From: Chloroflexota bacterium
GTDB lineage: Bacteria > Chloroflexota > UBA11872 > VXNJ01
NCBI GenBank assembly: GCA_026707405.1
Contig: JAPOWW010000007.1
Span: 147,749-211,748, forward strand
Length of the DNA: 64,000 bases
Direction of reading: 5' to 3'
A program made the position numbers and the translations under genes. Under the pieces are notes generated by a model. That model was not told the origin of the DNA and ran no database searches. It saw nothing but the letters and a program-made list of their open reading frames with translations. Below, in pieces: positions 8,414 through 16,697 of the stretch. Positions within the stretch are counted from its first letter, which is position 1. Every line of letters starts with the position of its first letter.

Positions 8414-9790
8414 GTGTCCGTACCCGACGAAAAGCAATTCCGCCTGTCCCGTTTGAGCCTGCGCCGCAAGGCGAACCAGATAAATCTGTTGATGCTGCTG
8501 GTCATCGCTATGGCCATTCTGGTCACCGTCTTGAGCCAGTGCTCCCTCGGCGATCTTCAGGACACGCTGGCGAACGATCTGAGCAGTCTGCGTCAATCCG
8601 GGGAAACCGCCGCCGTAGTGAACGACGCTATGGACCGCACCGGGCAGGCGATCTCGGCGGTGCAAACCCTGTTGCTGGTCTTGGGAATTCTCGCGGTCGT
8701 CTTCGCGGTGTTGACGGCTGTCCGGTCGATAACCGTCGGATTGCGGGCTGTGGCTTTGGAAGTCTGGATACGCCGCATGGGTGCGGGCGACCTGGACTAC
8801 AAGGTCGAAATGACGGGCAAGGACGAGATCGTCAAACTTGCCATCGCGCTCGAGGAGCTCAGGCAGCGCTCCATAAAGGCCATGCAGTTGAACCTCGTCG
8901 AAAGGCTGTCAAAAGGACTTCAGGAGAAGAACGAGGAGCTGGAGCGGGTAGTGCAAGAGCTTCGGCAGACGCAGGACCAGGTCATCACGCGTCAGAAGCT
9001 GGTCGAGCTAGGAGAGCTGACCGCGGGAGTGGCGCACGAGATCAGGAATCCGCTGAATTTCATAACGAACTTCTCCGAAGCTTCGGAGGAACTGCTTGAC
9101 GAGCTTAAGCAAGCCCTCGTCGACGGCGCCGACCAACTCGACGAGGATACGAAAGATCTGATCGCCGAGATTTCTCAAGACCTGGCCGACAACATGCAGC
9201 GAATCCACTCGCACGGCGACCGCGCCAACCGCATCGTTCGCGACATGCTCGCGATCGGCCGCGGAGGCGGGAAGTTGCAGCCGACGGACATTAACGACCT
9301 CGTTAGAGATCATGCGATGCTGGCGTTCCACGGCGCGCGTGCGCTCGACGAGGACTTTCAGTTGGACATCCGAAACCACTTCGACCCGAACGCCGGCGAG
9401 ATTCCCGTAATTCCCGACGACATGGGCCGCGTGTTCCTCAACCTGGTGGGGAACGCATGTTATGCCACCGACGAGAAACGTCGAATGTTTGATGGCGATG
9501 GCGATTCTTATACGCCGACGCTCTGGTTGTGCACGGAACGAACGGACGACGCGGTCGAGATACGGATACGGGATAACGGCACCGGCATCCCGTTGGACGT
9601 CATAGACAGGATATTCAACCCGTTCTTTACGACGAAGCCGACGGACAAAGGGACCGGATTGGGACTGAGCCTTTCGAACGACATAGTCAGGCAACACGGC
9701 GGCTCAATCACGCCCGCGTCAAAAGCGGGAGAGTACACCGAGATGACAGTGTCCATTCCGATCTCAGGCAGTCGAAGTCCGGCCAAGTGA
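8414..9790 (+). CDS. Membrane sensor histidine kinase
   Basis: This is a 458-residue two-component sensor. TM1 is about residues 24-41, followed by a short extracytoplasmic part, and TM2 is about 84-105. A HAMP-like segment and a coiled coil (about 160-197) lead to the HisKA dimerisation helix with phospho-acceptor His208 in VAHEIRNPLNF. The ATPase domain shows an N box (NLVGNACYA), DNGTGIP and KGTGLGLSL. The GTG start is supported by GAGGTGA four bases upstream. The sensing loop of some 40 residues is too short for a PAS-like periplasmic domain. No response regulator gene is adjacent, so it is an orphan. dgkA overlaps its stop codon. Confidence 0.92.
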   Translation: MSVPDEKQFRLSRLSLRRKANQINLLMLLVIAMAILVTVLSQCSLGDLQDTLANDLSSLRQSGETAAVVNDAMDRTGQAISAVQTLLLVLGILAVVFAVLTAVRSITVGLRAVALEVWIRRMGAGDLDYKVEMTGKDEIVKLAIALEELRQRSIKAMQLNLVERLSKGLQEKNEELERVVQELRQTQDQVITRQKLVELGELTAGVAHEIRNPLNFITNFSEASEELLDELKQALVDGADQLDEDTKDLIAEISQDLADNMQRIHSHGDRANRIVRDMLAIGRGGGKLQPTDINDLVRDHAMLAFHGARALDEDFQLDIRNHFDPNAGEIPVIPDDMGRVFLNLVGNACYATDEKRRMFDGDGDSYTPTLWLCTERTDDAVEIRIRDNGTGIPLDVIDRIFNPFFTTKPTDKGTGLGLSLSNDIVRQHGGSITPASKAGEYTEMTVSIPISGSRSPAK

Positions 9791-10149
9791 TGGAGGGACG
9801 CACGTTTGACCTAAGCCGGATCGTCAGGGCCGCTAACTACTCGTACAAAGGACTGCGAAATGCCGTCGTCAGGGAAGCCGCGTTCAGGCAAGAGCTGATT
9901 CTCGCTGTAATTCTGGCCCCAGTGGCCGTCTGGCTCGGAGACAGCGGAGTCGAACGCGCATTGATGATTGGCGTACTGCTTATCGTGCTGATCGTCGAGC
10001 TATTGAACTCGGCGATTGAGACGACGGTCGATCGGATCGGTGCCGAGTTTCACGAGCTGTCCGGGATCGCCAAAGACCTCGGCTCGGCCGCCGTGTTCAT
10101 CTCGCTTATCGCGGTGCCCATCGTGTGGACGTTGGTGATGCTCGATTGA
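9790..10149 (+). CDS. dgkA: Diacylglycerol/undecaprenol kinase, DgkA family
   Basis: This is a small integral-membrane lipid kinase (119 residues) with three predicted TM helices. Family motifs are EAAFRQE near the N terminus and the catalytic-site segment ELLNSAIETTVDRIG followed by KDLGSAAV. Gram-positive-like homologues phosphorylate undecaprenol, E. coli DgkA diacylglycerol; which applies here is not visible. The ATG overlaps the kinase stop codon (TGATG), implying translational coupling with the upstream histidine kinase. An in-frame GTG three bases earlier is an alternative start. Confidence 0.92.
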   Translation: MEGRTFDLSRIVRAANYSYKGLRNAVVREAAFRQELILAVILAPVAVWLGDSGVERALMIGVLLIVLIVELLNSAIETTVDRIGAEFHELSGIAKDLGSAAVFISLIAVPIVWTLVMLD

Positions 10150-10374
10150 AGCGCGTACGCTCTACGGCAGAGACCGAAGGCTAGAGTTTCCACCGTTCCG
10201 CGTTCGATTCAGCTTCCGATGTCGGCCGCCGCATCCTCACCGGCGAACTACAGAGCAGACACCGCCCAGCGTTTACTCCAAGTGCAGCCCGATCCCGGGG
10301 AGAGCGTGCGAGGCTTTAGAACAGAAGCTCTTTGACCGTTAACGAGAAGTCTGATCCGCTCCGGCCCGTGTCCG

Positions 10375-10803
10375 CTAGTCCGATCCGCTGCGCAAGAGAC
10401 GGCGGCCGGCAGCGCACGCGACCAGCACGTACAGCGGATCAATGAAGGCCCACAGGATCAGACGCGTGTCCGACTGACCGGCGTCCCCAGCCACAAGGTC
10501 GTCGAACCAGTTCCAAAAGAACCATATGGATAGAAACGCCGCAAGATATAGCAGCACATTGGCTTCCAGATACGCCCGGCTAACGCCGTCCCCGCCGCTT
10601 CCCTCCGTCACGCGTTTGAGGTGGTAGCCGACCATCAGCGAAACAATCACCCCAATGGCCATGAACACGTCGAGGATGCTCCAGATTTGATCGACGTCCA
10701 CGGCGTCCTCATAGAAGGCGCTGAATATGAAGTGCAACGCAACCGCCAGCGCGCTCGCGCCCACCACCAAGCCAACGAGCTTCCGTACCATCGCCATAGT
10801 CAT
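10375..10803 (-). CDS. Small polytopic membrane protein, unknown function
   Basis: About 142 residues with four hydrophobic segments: near the N terminus, around DVFMAIGVIVSLMVG, around NVLLYLAAFLSIWFFWNWF, and near the C terminus. The start at 10803 is preferred because GAAGGGG sits just upstream; an in-frame GTG at 10839 would add 12 basic residues. The acidic loop DAVDVDQ lies between TM1 and TM2. I do not recognise the family. It is a single gene, with about 225 bp of featureless DNA between it and dgkA. Confidence 0.6.
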   Translation of the reverse strand: MTMAMVRKLVGLVVGASALAVALHFIFSAFYEDAVDVDQIWSILDVFMAIGVIVSLMVGYHLKRVTEGSGGDGVSRAYLEANVLLYLAAFLSIWFFWNWFDDLVAGDAGQSDTRLILWAFIDPLYVLVACAAGRRLLRSGSD

Positions 10804-11002
10804 CGCCCCCTTCCAACGACCGAGCCGCCGAGCGCACACTCCTCGACTGCCGCGACTGCTACCACTACAGTCCGAGTTTAGTTAACTCGATCGGCAAGGC
10901 GACAAACGATAATCAGCAACGATGGTCGAACACGCCCCGTAGTTGATCACTACTGATGGGAAAGACTACTTCGCTGGGTTTCGGCGATTCGGTTCAAATA
11001 CG

Positions 11003-11473
11003 CTACACCGGCTTTGCGCCAGTTGTCTCCATCCGCGGTCCCGGGGCGGGTGGTTCAGACTCGCCGCCTCCGCTGGGCGGGCGTAGGAGATCCAATACAA
11101 ACTGGATTGCGAAGGAGATACCTATTGCGAGCGCAAGCGGAGCCACGGCGTAGATAACCACCGCGACCGGTCCGAGCAGACCGCCAACGAGAGTTCCCAT
11201 CAAGGAAAAAGGGAACGCCACAATGTAGGCGACGATGGGGATCAGACGGCTCCTTCGGAAGCGTCGCAACGTCCAGATCAGCGGCAGGAATGAGACTGTC
11301 CCCGCCACCCACACGAGGAGCAGGTTCATCACCAGCACTCCCACAGTCGGCAGGTCCATCCGAACTCCCTCGGCTAGGAGCAACCGCCCCACGGCGAAGA
11401 TGACAAACACTACGACGTAGCCCGCCCCCAGGATCAGGGCGGTTCGATAGCGGGGTCTTGCGGTTTTGCTCAT
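11003..11473 (-). CDS. Hypothetical four-TM membrane protein
   Basis: 156 residues with four hydrophobic helices at about 11-33, 42-65, 76-97 and 98-128. A basic loop (RRFRRSR) after TM2 suggests a cytoplasmic inside by the positive-inside rule. The C terminus is Pro/Gly-rich and soluble. Codon use matches neighbouring genes. Family not recognised. It is probably monocistronic, with short AT-richer gaps on both sides. Confidence 0.6.
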   Translation of the reverse strand: MSKTARPRYRTALILGAGYVVVFVIFAVGRLLLAEGVRMDLPTVGVLVMNLLLVWVAGTVSFLPLIWTLRRFRRSRLIPIVAYIVAFPFSLMGTLVGGLLGPVAVVIYAVAPLALAIGISFAIQFVLDLLRPPSGGGESEPPAPGPRMETTGAKPV

Positions 11474-11567
11474 GATCTAACGGACCTTTAAGAGAGGCTG
11501 AGTATCTACCTGATCGATGCTACTACCTAGAATTCGATCCCGTCGAAGTCATCATCGTAGACGGCCG

Positions 11568-12488
11568 CTAGTTCGGATATACGTACACGAGAACGGTGTT
11601 TCCGGAACCGTCGCCAAGCGTTAGGGTCTCGCCGGCGTTATTCCATATCGGCGTCTCGGATTTCCAATAGAAGACTCCACCCCGCGCCACCCCCGAACCG
11701 GTCCGCAAGGTGAGGCGCGTCCCCGTTCGCCACTCGTATTTGCCAAAGCGGTAGACGTTGTCCGAGGCATCGCTGACCGTCCAACCCTCGATTTGCAGGT
11801 CCGGTCCCAGGTTGATCAAGGTCAGATACTCGTCATTCAGGTTGTTCCTGTCGTCACCCGCGGCGTTGTAATTCATCTTCTCCACGACGATTCTTTCCGA
11901 TGGCGTTGGAGTGGGAGTAGCCAGCGATTTCAAGCGCCTGGCCTCGGCGAGCAGTTCGGGGTCCCATAGGCAGCCTATCCCGTTTGCCTTGGCCGTCCGG
12001 GCGGCTTCGGCAATTTCGTCGGAGTGGGTTACGTTCGGAAATATCTTGAGCGGGCGTGCCAGTCCAAATTCGACGAGCTTCAGCTCAACGAGTTCGCCAT
12101 CCAAATAGACATATCGCAGAAGACGGTCGTAGATGTCCCGGTTCTCCATGTCGCGAACGAGCATCACTCGCTGGCCTGACACTATCCGCCGGTTGGCCTC
12201 TGTCGCCTCCGCGGCGCACCGCTGACCGATTTCCGGTGTATCGATGCCGATGTATCTGACGGTTTCTGTGGCGCCGTCGATCGCAACCTCGATCGTGTCG
12301 CCGTCGATCACGTCGACGACGTTCGCGAAGACCTGGGACGGCGGGGCCTCGGCCTCGCTGTCCCCACCCAAGTCTTCATCTCCGCAAGCCGCTGCCAGCC
12401 ACGCAAGTGCGGCGACCGCAGCGACACGCCATCCCGACCGCCGGCACTTCAGAGCCGTCAAACGCCAGCGTAGGCCCAAGAATTTCAT
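11568..12488 (-). CDS. Lipoprotein with thermonuclease (SNase) and lamin-tail domains
   Basis: From the ATG at 12488 (GTGAGGAAT just upstream) the protein has 306 residues. A lipoprotein signal ends in WLAAAC with lipidated Cys35. The staphylococcal-nuclease domain spans about 54-180: DGDTIEV, VRYIGIDTPE with an active-site-type Arg, and YDRLLRYV. A second beta-rich domain (about 215-306: DEYLTLINLG, IEGWTVSDA, YRFGKY) has the lamin-tail pattern often found on secreted nucleases. It is probably a surface-anchored nuclease degrading extracellular DNA or RNA for nutrients. A longer frame starting at 12593 adds 35 residues ahead of the signal and is unlikely. Confidence 0.85.
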   Translation of the reverse strand: MKFLGLRWRLTALKCRRSGWRVAAVAALAWLAAACGDEDLGGDSEAEAPPSQVFANVVDVIDGDTIEVAIDGATETVRYIGIDTPEIGQRCAAEATEANRRIVSGQRVMLVRDMENRDIYDRLLRYVYLDGELVELKLVEFGLARPLKIFPNVTHSDEIAEAARTAKANGIGCLWDPELLAEARRLKSLATPTPTPSERIVVEKMNYNAAGDDRNNLNDEYLTLINLGPDLQIEGWTVSDASDNVYRFGKYEWRTGTRLTLRTGSGVARGGVFYWKSETPIWNNAGETLTLGDGSGNTVLVYVYPN

Positions 12489-12619
12489 ATTCCTCACAAG
12501 GGCTGGATGCGCTGCATCGCATGATGAGAATAACGTTGCGCCGCTCGTGTCCTCCCGTAGTGCGCGTTCGTTACCTATCAGGCTGCGGCGCACCTCAGGC
12601 GCGAGCCGGAACTAGCGAA

Positions 12620-13477
12620 TCAGGGGCCTAGAACGTCGTCCACGAAGTCTTTGAGCCGTCCCAGCAGCGCGAGATTTTCGGCCAGCGAGCGGCCATCGAC
12701 TTTGACCTCGTTCCGACCCGAGAAGCCGTCGACCGCTCCGACGCGAACAAGATTGCGGACGCGAGCCGACTCGATTTCGAGATCGGGCAGTAGGTCGCGG
12801 CCTCGATAGATCGACAGGTAAGCGACGATGCCGAATGCCCCCCAGTTGGAAACGCTCGCCGCGACAAGCTCGTCGGTGGCGCAATTGCTGGGATTCTTGA
12901 TTATTCCCTCGCGCGCCAGCTCTTCGGCGTACTTGCCCATCCCCGCCTCGTTGCCGCCATCCCCGACCGCAAACGACGGGATGCCCGAATCGAGAAGGTA
13001 GTCAGTCCTGGCACAGTGGCGGGATATATCAACTCCATGCATATTCAGGTAGCGGTCGCCGTCGGCGAACCCCGGCCTCTCGACATAGCCGATGACCGAC
13101 GGCTTGTGTGTTTCAAGTAGTCCTGCCGCCAGCTCCCTACTTTCGTCGTGGGAGCGCGTCGGAAATTCCACGCATTCGGCGCGCCTTGGAGCGATTGTCT
13201 GGAGCGCCTTGTAGGAAACGGCATCTGTTACTAGAACGACGTCGAAGTTCATGAGCAGCAAAGCATCGGCAAGCGCGACCGCGCCGGTCGGGCCGTCGGT
13301 TTCCGGCGCTCCGTTTACGTAGAAGCCGGTAACGAGCATCGCCCGCGGCCGGTTGCCCACGATCAGGTCTGCCGCTCGTTTGCAAAAGTCCGCAGGCATG
13401 TGCGGAACCAGGCGGGCAATGCCTCTCACGTCGTCACTAAGGATGATCTTCTCGATCCGGCCTTCTATGCTCTTCAA
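12620..13477 (-). CDS. DUF4392 / D-glutamate cyclase-like protein
   Basis: 285 residues matching the C-terminal domain of D-glutamate cyclase (DUF4392), which converts D-glutamate to 5-oxo-D-proline in characterised members. Visible signatures are TDGPTGAVALADAL (about 60-73), IGYVERPG and the highly conserved FAVGDGGNEAGMGKYAEEL (about 187-205). A NCATDELVAASVSNWGAFG segment follows. It is cytosolic. Its start overlaps the Ldh-family gene stop by 4 nt (ATGA), so the two are coupled. The neighbours, both dehydrogenases, suggest catabolism of a hydroxy or amino acid, but the actual substrate is not known. Confidence 0.78.
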   Translation of the reverse strand: MKSIEGRIEKIILSDDVRGIARLVPHMPADFCKRAADLIVGNRPRAMLVTGFYVNGAPETDGPTGAVALADALLLMNFDVVLVTDAVSYKALQTIAPRRAECVEFPTRSHDESRELAAGLLETHKPSVIGYVERPGFADGDRYLNMHGVDISRHCARTDYLLDSGIPSFAVGDGGNEAGMGKYAEELAREGIIKNPSNCATDELVAASVSNWGAFGIVAYLSIYRGRDLLPDLEIESARVRNLVRVGAVDGFSGRNEVKVDGRSLAENLALLGRLKDFVDDVLGP

Positions 13478-14544
13478 TCGATCGATCCCGCCAACTCACT
13501 CACCCACTCGTCCGTAAGGCCCCGCCCGGAAGCCACGTCGGAAAGCCGATTGAGGACCGCTGAAGGCATCTGAATACCCTCGCGTAGGCCACGCTCGCGG
13601 GACTCGCCGGACCGCTCGCCGGGCAAGTAAATCCGCTCTACTCCCTCAGCGCGTTCCGATGCCCTTATCGCGCGAATCTGCCGATCAACGCCGTCCTTAA
13701 ACTCACGCAACGGTAAGAAGGACTTGATTTCGAGCGCGAGGAAGAAATGGTTAGCCCAGCCCCCCTCGACGGCCGGGCGCCCCGCCGACACGACGCTCGC
13801 GTCCGACCCGCCCAGAACTCCCGCAAGCACGTCGCAAATAACGTTTATCGCGTAGCCTTTCGGCCCTCCAAAGGGAAGGATCGCTTCGACAGAGTCCGGA
13901 TCGCTGGTGGCTTTGCCCAGAGCGTCTATCGCCCAGCTCTTGGGAATATGCTCGCCGAGCGCCTTTGCCAGCGATATCTTGCCGTCCGCGACCGTACCGG
14001 TCCCCATGTCGATAACGATATCGGCCTCGTCGCCCGCCGGAATCGCCCAAGAGAATGCCGCGTTCACCAAAGCCCCCCGGCTTCCTCCGTGTATCGCAAC
14101 CGTCGCAGTAGCGTCGTTGGACGTCGTAAAGCCGATCATGTCGGTATCCGCGGCCATTTGCGCCCAATAGGCTCCCGCGCCGTAATGCGAGGATCGGCGC
14201 AGGTTGACCACTCCGATAGTGGTTTCCCGCGCAATCTCTATCGCTGTCTCCATCGCGAGCTTGGACGCAACCTGCCCCAACGCCAGTCCGCCGTCGATGG
14301 TCGCGAAACCGGCTCCGCGACTCGTTATCGTGATTTCACTGTCCGCCCTAACGTCGCCGCGGTCGAGCGACTCCAGGTATCCGGGAATCTGGTTAACGCC
14401 GTGAGAAAAGTGACCGCGCAGGTCCGCATCCACGAGCGTGCCGGAGACGAACCGGGCGTCAGCGGGGTCGACTTTCGCCGACTGAAGCAGATCCGCCCCA
14501 ATTTGCGTAAGTCGTTCGGCTGAGATTCTGGTGGTCGCAACCAT
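13474..14544 (-). CDS. Ldh family (malate/L-lactate dehydrogenase-like) oxidoreductase
   Basis: This is a 356-residue member of the type-2 malate/lactate dehydrogenase fold (NAD(P)-dependent, unrelated to Rossmann LDH). Motifs include LRGHFSHGVNQIPGYL near residue 50 with the conserved His, SHYGAGAYW (about 120), and NDATATVAIHGG. Further on are DMGTGTVADGKI and FGGPKGYAIN. Family members oxidise 2-hydroxyacids such as malate, ureidoglycolate or sulfolactate; the substrate is not readable. It is coupled downstream to the DUF4392 gene and separated by 52 bp from the SDR upstream. Confidence 0.88.
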   Translation of the reverse strand: MVATTRISAERLTQIGADLLQSAKVDPADARFVSGTLVDADLRGHFSHGVNQIPGYLESLDRGDVRADSEITITSRGAGFATIDGGLALGQVASKLAMETAIEIARETTIGVVNLRRSSHYGAGAYWAQMAADTDMIGFTTSNDATATVAIHGGSRGALVNAAFSWAIPAGDEADIVIDMGTGTVADGKISLAKALGEHIPKSWAIDALGKATSDPDSVEAILPFGGPKGYAINVICDVLAGVLGGSDASVVSAGRPAVEGGWANHFFLALEIKSFLPLREFKDGVDRQIRAIRASERAEGVERIYLPGERSGESRERGLREGIQMPSAVLNRLSDVASGRGLTDEWVSELAGSID

Positions 14545-14596
14545 CGCTGATTTTAGTCGGCCTGGGATTCGTCAGACTCTCAGCGTGGGCAACGGT

Positions 14597-15340
14597 TCAC
14601 AGGCAGCGTCCGCCGTCCACCACAACCACCTGACCGGTCACGAAGCTGTTATCCAGCAGAAGCGGCACTACTGCATCCGCGATGTTGTCCGGTCCCGCCG
14701 CGAAACCAAGCGGCGTCTCGGCGGCGGCTCTAACTTTGATCTCTTCGTATCCGTCATGCCAGCGGGTGTCTATGAACCCGGGAGCTACGGCGTTGACGCG
14801 AATTTCCGGCGCCAGAACCGCCGCCACCGACTTTGTCATGGCATTCATCGCCGCCTTCGACGACGCGTACGCTATCGAAGTGCCCTTGCCACTGAACCCT
14901 GAATACGACGAGACGTTGACTATCGCTCCGCTTCCCCGCTCTCGAATATGCGGCGCCGCGGCCCGCGAGCACTGGAACGCCCCGAGCACGTTCACGTCGA
15001 GCAGCCGATGCCACATGTCGGAGGTGAGTCCTTCGAGGTCGTCCATCGGCACACGAAACGTCGTCGCGGCGTTGTTCACGAGGTAATCGAGGCGGCCGAA
15101 TTCAGCCACGGCTGAGTCGACCATAGCCCGCACCTGCCCGTCGTCCGAAACGTCGGCTTTCTGGAGAAGCGCCCTGCCTCCCGCGTTTTCGATGGCGGCG
15201 ACCGTGTCCCGAGCTTCCGCTTCTGACCTGCTGTAGTTGACGACCACTGCGACCGACTTTCGCGCCAGCCGCAAGGCGACCGCTCGGCCTACGCCGGTCG
15301 CCGAACCCGTGACAATAGCTACTTTCGCATTCTCGCTCAT
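14597..15340 (-). CDS. SDR family oxidoreductase
   Basis: A 247-residue classical SDR, distinct from the one at 323-1120. TGSATGVG (11-18) binds the cofactor; NNAA (89-92) replaces the commoner NNAG. The catalytic Ser is 144/145, with Tyr158 and Lys162 in YASSK, and the C terminus VVVDGGRCL is standard. This is a FabG-like 3-oxoacyl or polyol dehydrogenase type by overall look, substrate unknown. It lies in a minus-strand run, 33 bp after the tatA/B-type gene and 52 bp before the Ldh gene. Confidence 0.88.
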   Translation of the reverse strand: MSENAKVAIVTGSATGVGRAVALRLARKSVAVVVNYSRSEAEARDTVAAIENAGGRALLQKADVSDDGQVRAMVDSAVAEFGRLDYLVNNAATTFRVPMDDLEGLTSDMWHRLLDVNVLGAFQCSRAAAPHIRERGSGAIVNVSSYSGFSGKGTSIAYASSKAAMNAMTKSVAAVLAPEIRVNAVAPGFIDTRWHDGYEEIKVRAAAETPLGFAAGPDNIADAVVPLLLDNSFVTGQVVVVDGGRCL

Positions 15341-15373
15341 AGGCGCTTCTCCAGACGCTTTTACTTGAGAACC

Positions 15374-16618
15374 CTAACCGTTCTGCGACGCGACCGCCTC
15401 GACTGATTCCGAACTCTCAGACTCCGCGTCCTCCACAGCTGTACCATCGCCCGCTTCCGAACTCGGTTCCGGCAGTTTTGCTCGGCTGATTACAAGATCG
15501 CAAAACGAAGCTCCGTCGGTTATCCGCGAGTCGTATCGAGCGCCTAGTCCAAGACCATCGGCGAGCGCGCGGTCATAGGAGTTGCTCAGCTCACACGCGG
15601 CGAGCCCGTCAGATCCCGTGAGACCGTATGGACAGACGTGCAGTCGGATCCGCGTCCCCTCGGAATCGGAAGTATCGATCTCGACATCTCCGTCCTCCAT
15701 AACCGCCTGGCGCTGTGCCGCCCATGCGAACGCCAACCCGGCGGGCCCCTTTCCATCAAGGTGCGCAAGCTCCGTCGCATCCAGCGACGCCTGATATTCG
15801 AGAGCGCTTCGGGCTGACGCGGCGGCTTCATCGCCGGATTCGGCGACGGCCTTGAGAATCGCCCCAAACTGGTCATTCTGCGGCGAAAACGCAAGCGGCC
15901 TGTTGGCCGGAGGCTTCTCCCAATTGGTCTCGCCGGTCCCAGCGGCGGCAGATTGGACCCGCTCCCAACCATCGCCGATATCCAGAACTTCCTGATCCGT
16001 TGTCGCACGGGCGGCGGAGGCGGCCGCAGGCTGTGGCGAATCCGTCAGCTCCCCGTTTCCGGTCGAAAATGTGTCGAGGATAGCCGCGTACATGGCGTCC
16101 GAAGGGTCGGGAAACCTGAGAGCAGGCGCGGGCGTAGGTGCGAGCGTGGACGCGGGCGTCTGAGGCGACGCCGCCGGTGCCGGAGCCGGGAGCGAACGCT
16201 GAGGCGAGTTGAGCGCGGGATTCCTGCCCGCACGGCCGGTACTGGCGACCCGCCCGGGTCCATGAATTTCCTGCTCGACCGCGCGAACGTCCTGCTCGGC
16301 GCCCGCAAGCTCTTCTTTCATCTCCTCGCCGGCCTGCTGAAGGTCCTCCTGGACTTCGGTCATCGACGTTTCGATATCCGAGCGAATCTCCTCAAGCTCC
16401 AGGCGAGTGAGCTCGGCCTCCTCCCGGATGGTCTCAAGTTCTCCCTGGAGGAGTTTTATCTCTTCGTCGAACTCGGCTCTGAACTCGCGGGTGAGCCTTC
16501 GCAACTCCCTGACCCATCCGCCTACCTTGCCCATAGCTCTCGGCAGCCGGTCCGGTCCAAGGATGATCATTGCGATGACGAGGATTGCGAAAAGCTCGAA
16601 CGCCCCTATGCCAAACAT
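15374..16618 (-). CDS. TatA/TatB-type translocase protein with long C-terminal extension
   Basis: Residues 1-60 are typical of TatB/TatA: a short N-terminal TM helix (2-20), the hinge GPDRLPRA (21-28) and an amphipathic helix. These form part of the twin-arginine translocation pore in the cytoplasmic membrane. A charged coiled coil runs to about 120 and a Pro/Ala-rich linker to about 170. Most family members end at 60-180 residues, whereas this one has 414. Residues 295-380 form an extra folded-looking domain with Cys329 (VCPYG), Cys342 (AACEL) and Cys373 (FCDLVIS). This is similar in pattern to the ligand-binding ends of V4R/ATC-hydrolase-type domains. No tatC is in the window. A TatB-like role is likely; the extension's function is unknown. 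Confidence 0.8.
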   Translation of the reverse strand: MFGIGAFELFAILVIAMIILGPDRLPRAMGKVGGWVRELRRLTREFRAEFDEEIKLLQGELETIREEAELTRLELEEIRSDIETSMTEVQEDLQQAGEEMKEELAGAEQDVRAVEQEIHGPGRVASTGRAGRNPALNSPQRSLPAPAPAASPQTPASTLAPTPAPALRFPDPSDAMYAAILDTFSTGNGELTDSPQPAAASAARATTDQEVLDIGDGWERVQSAAAGTGETNWEKPPANRPLAFSPQNDQFGAILKAVAESGDEAAASARSALEYQASLDATELAHLDGKGPAGLAFAWAAQRQAVMEDGDVEIDTSDSEGTRIRLHVCPYGLTGSDGLAACELSNSYDRALADGLGLGARYDSRITDGASFCDLVISRAKLPEPSSEAGDGTAVEDAESESSESVEAVASQNG

Positions 16619-16697
16619 CTGCTAAGAGGCTCGGTGTTCCAAAGTCGCTATCATCACCGCCACGGGTTTCACCATTACTAGAGTCTGGCCGCGGTGC

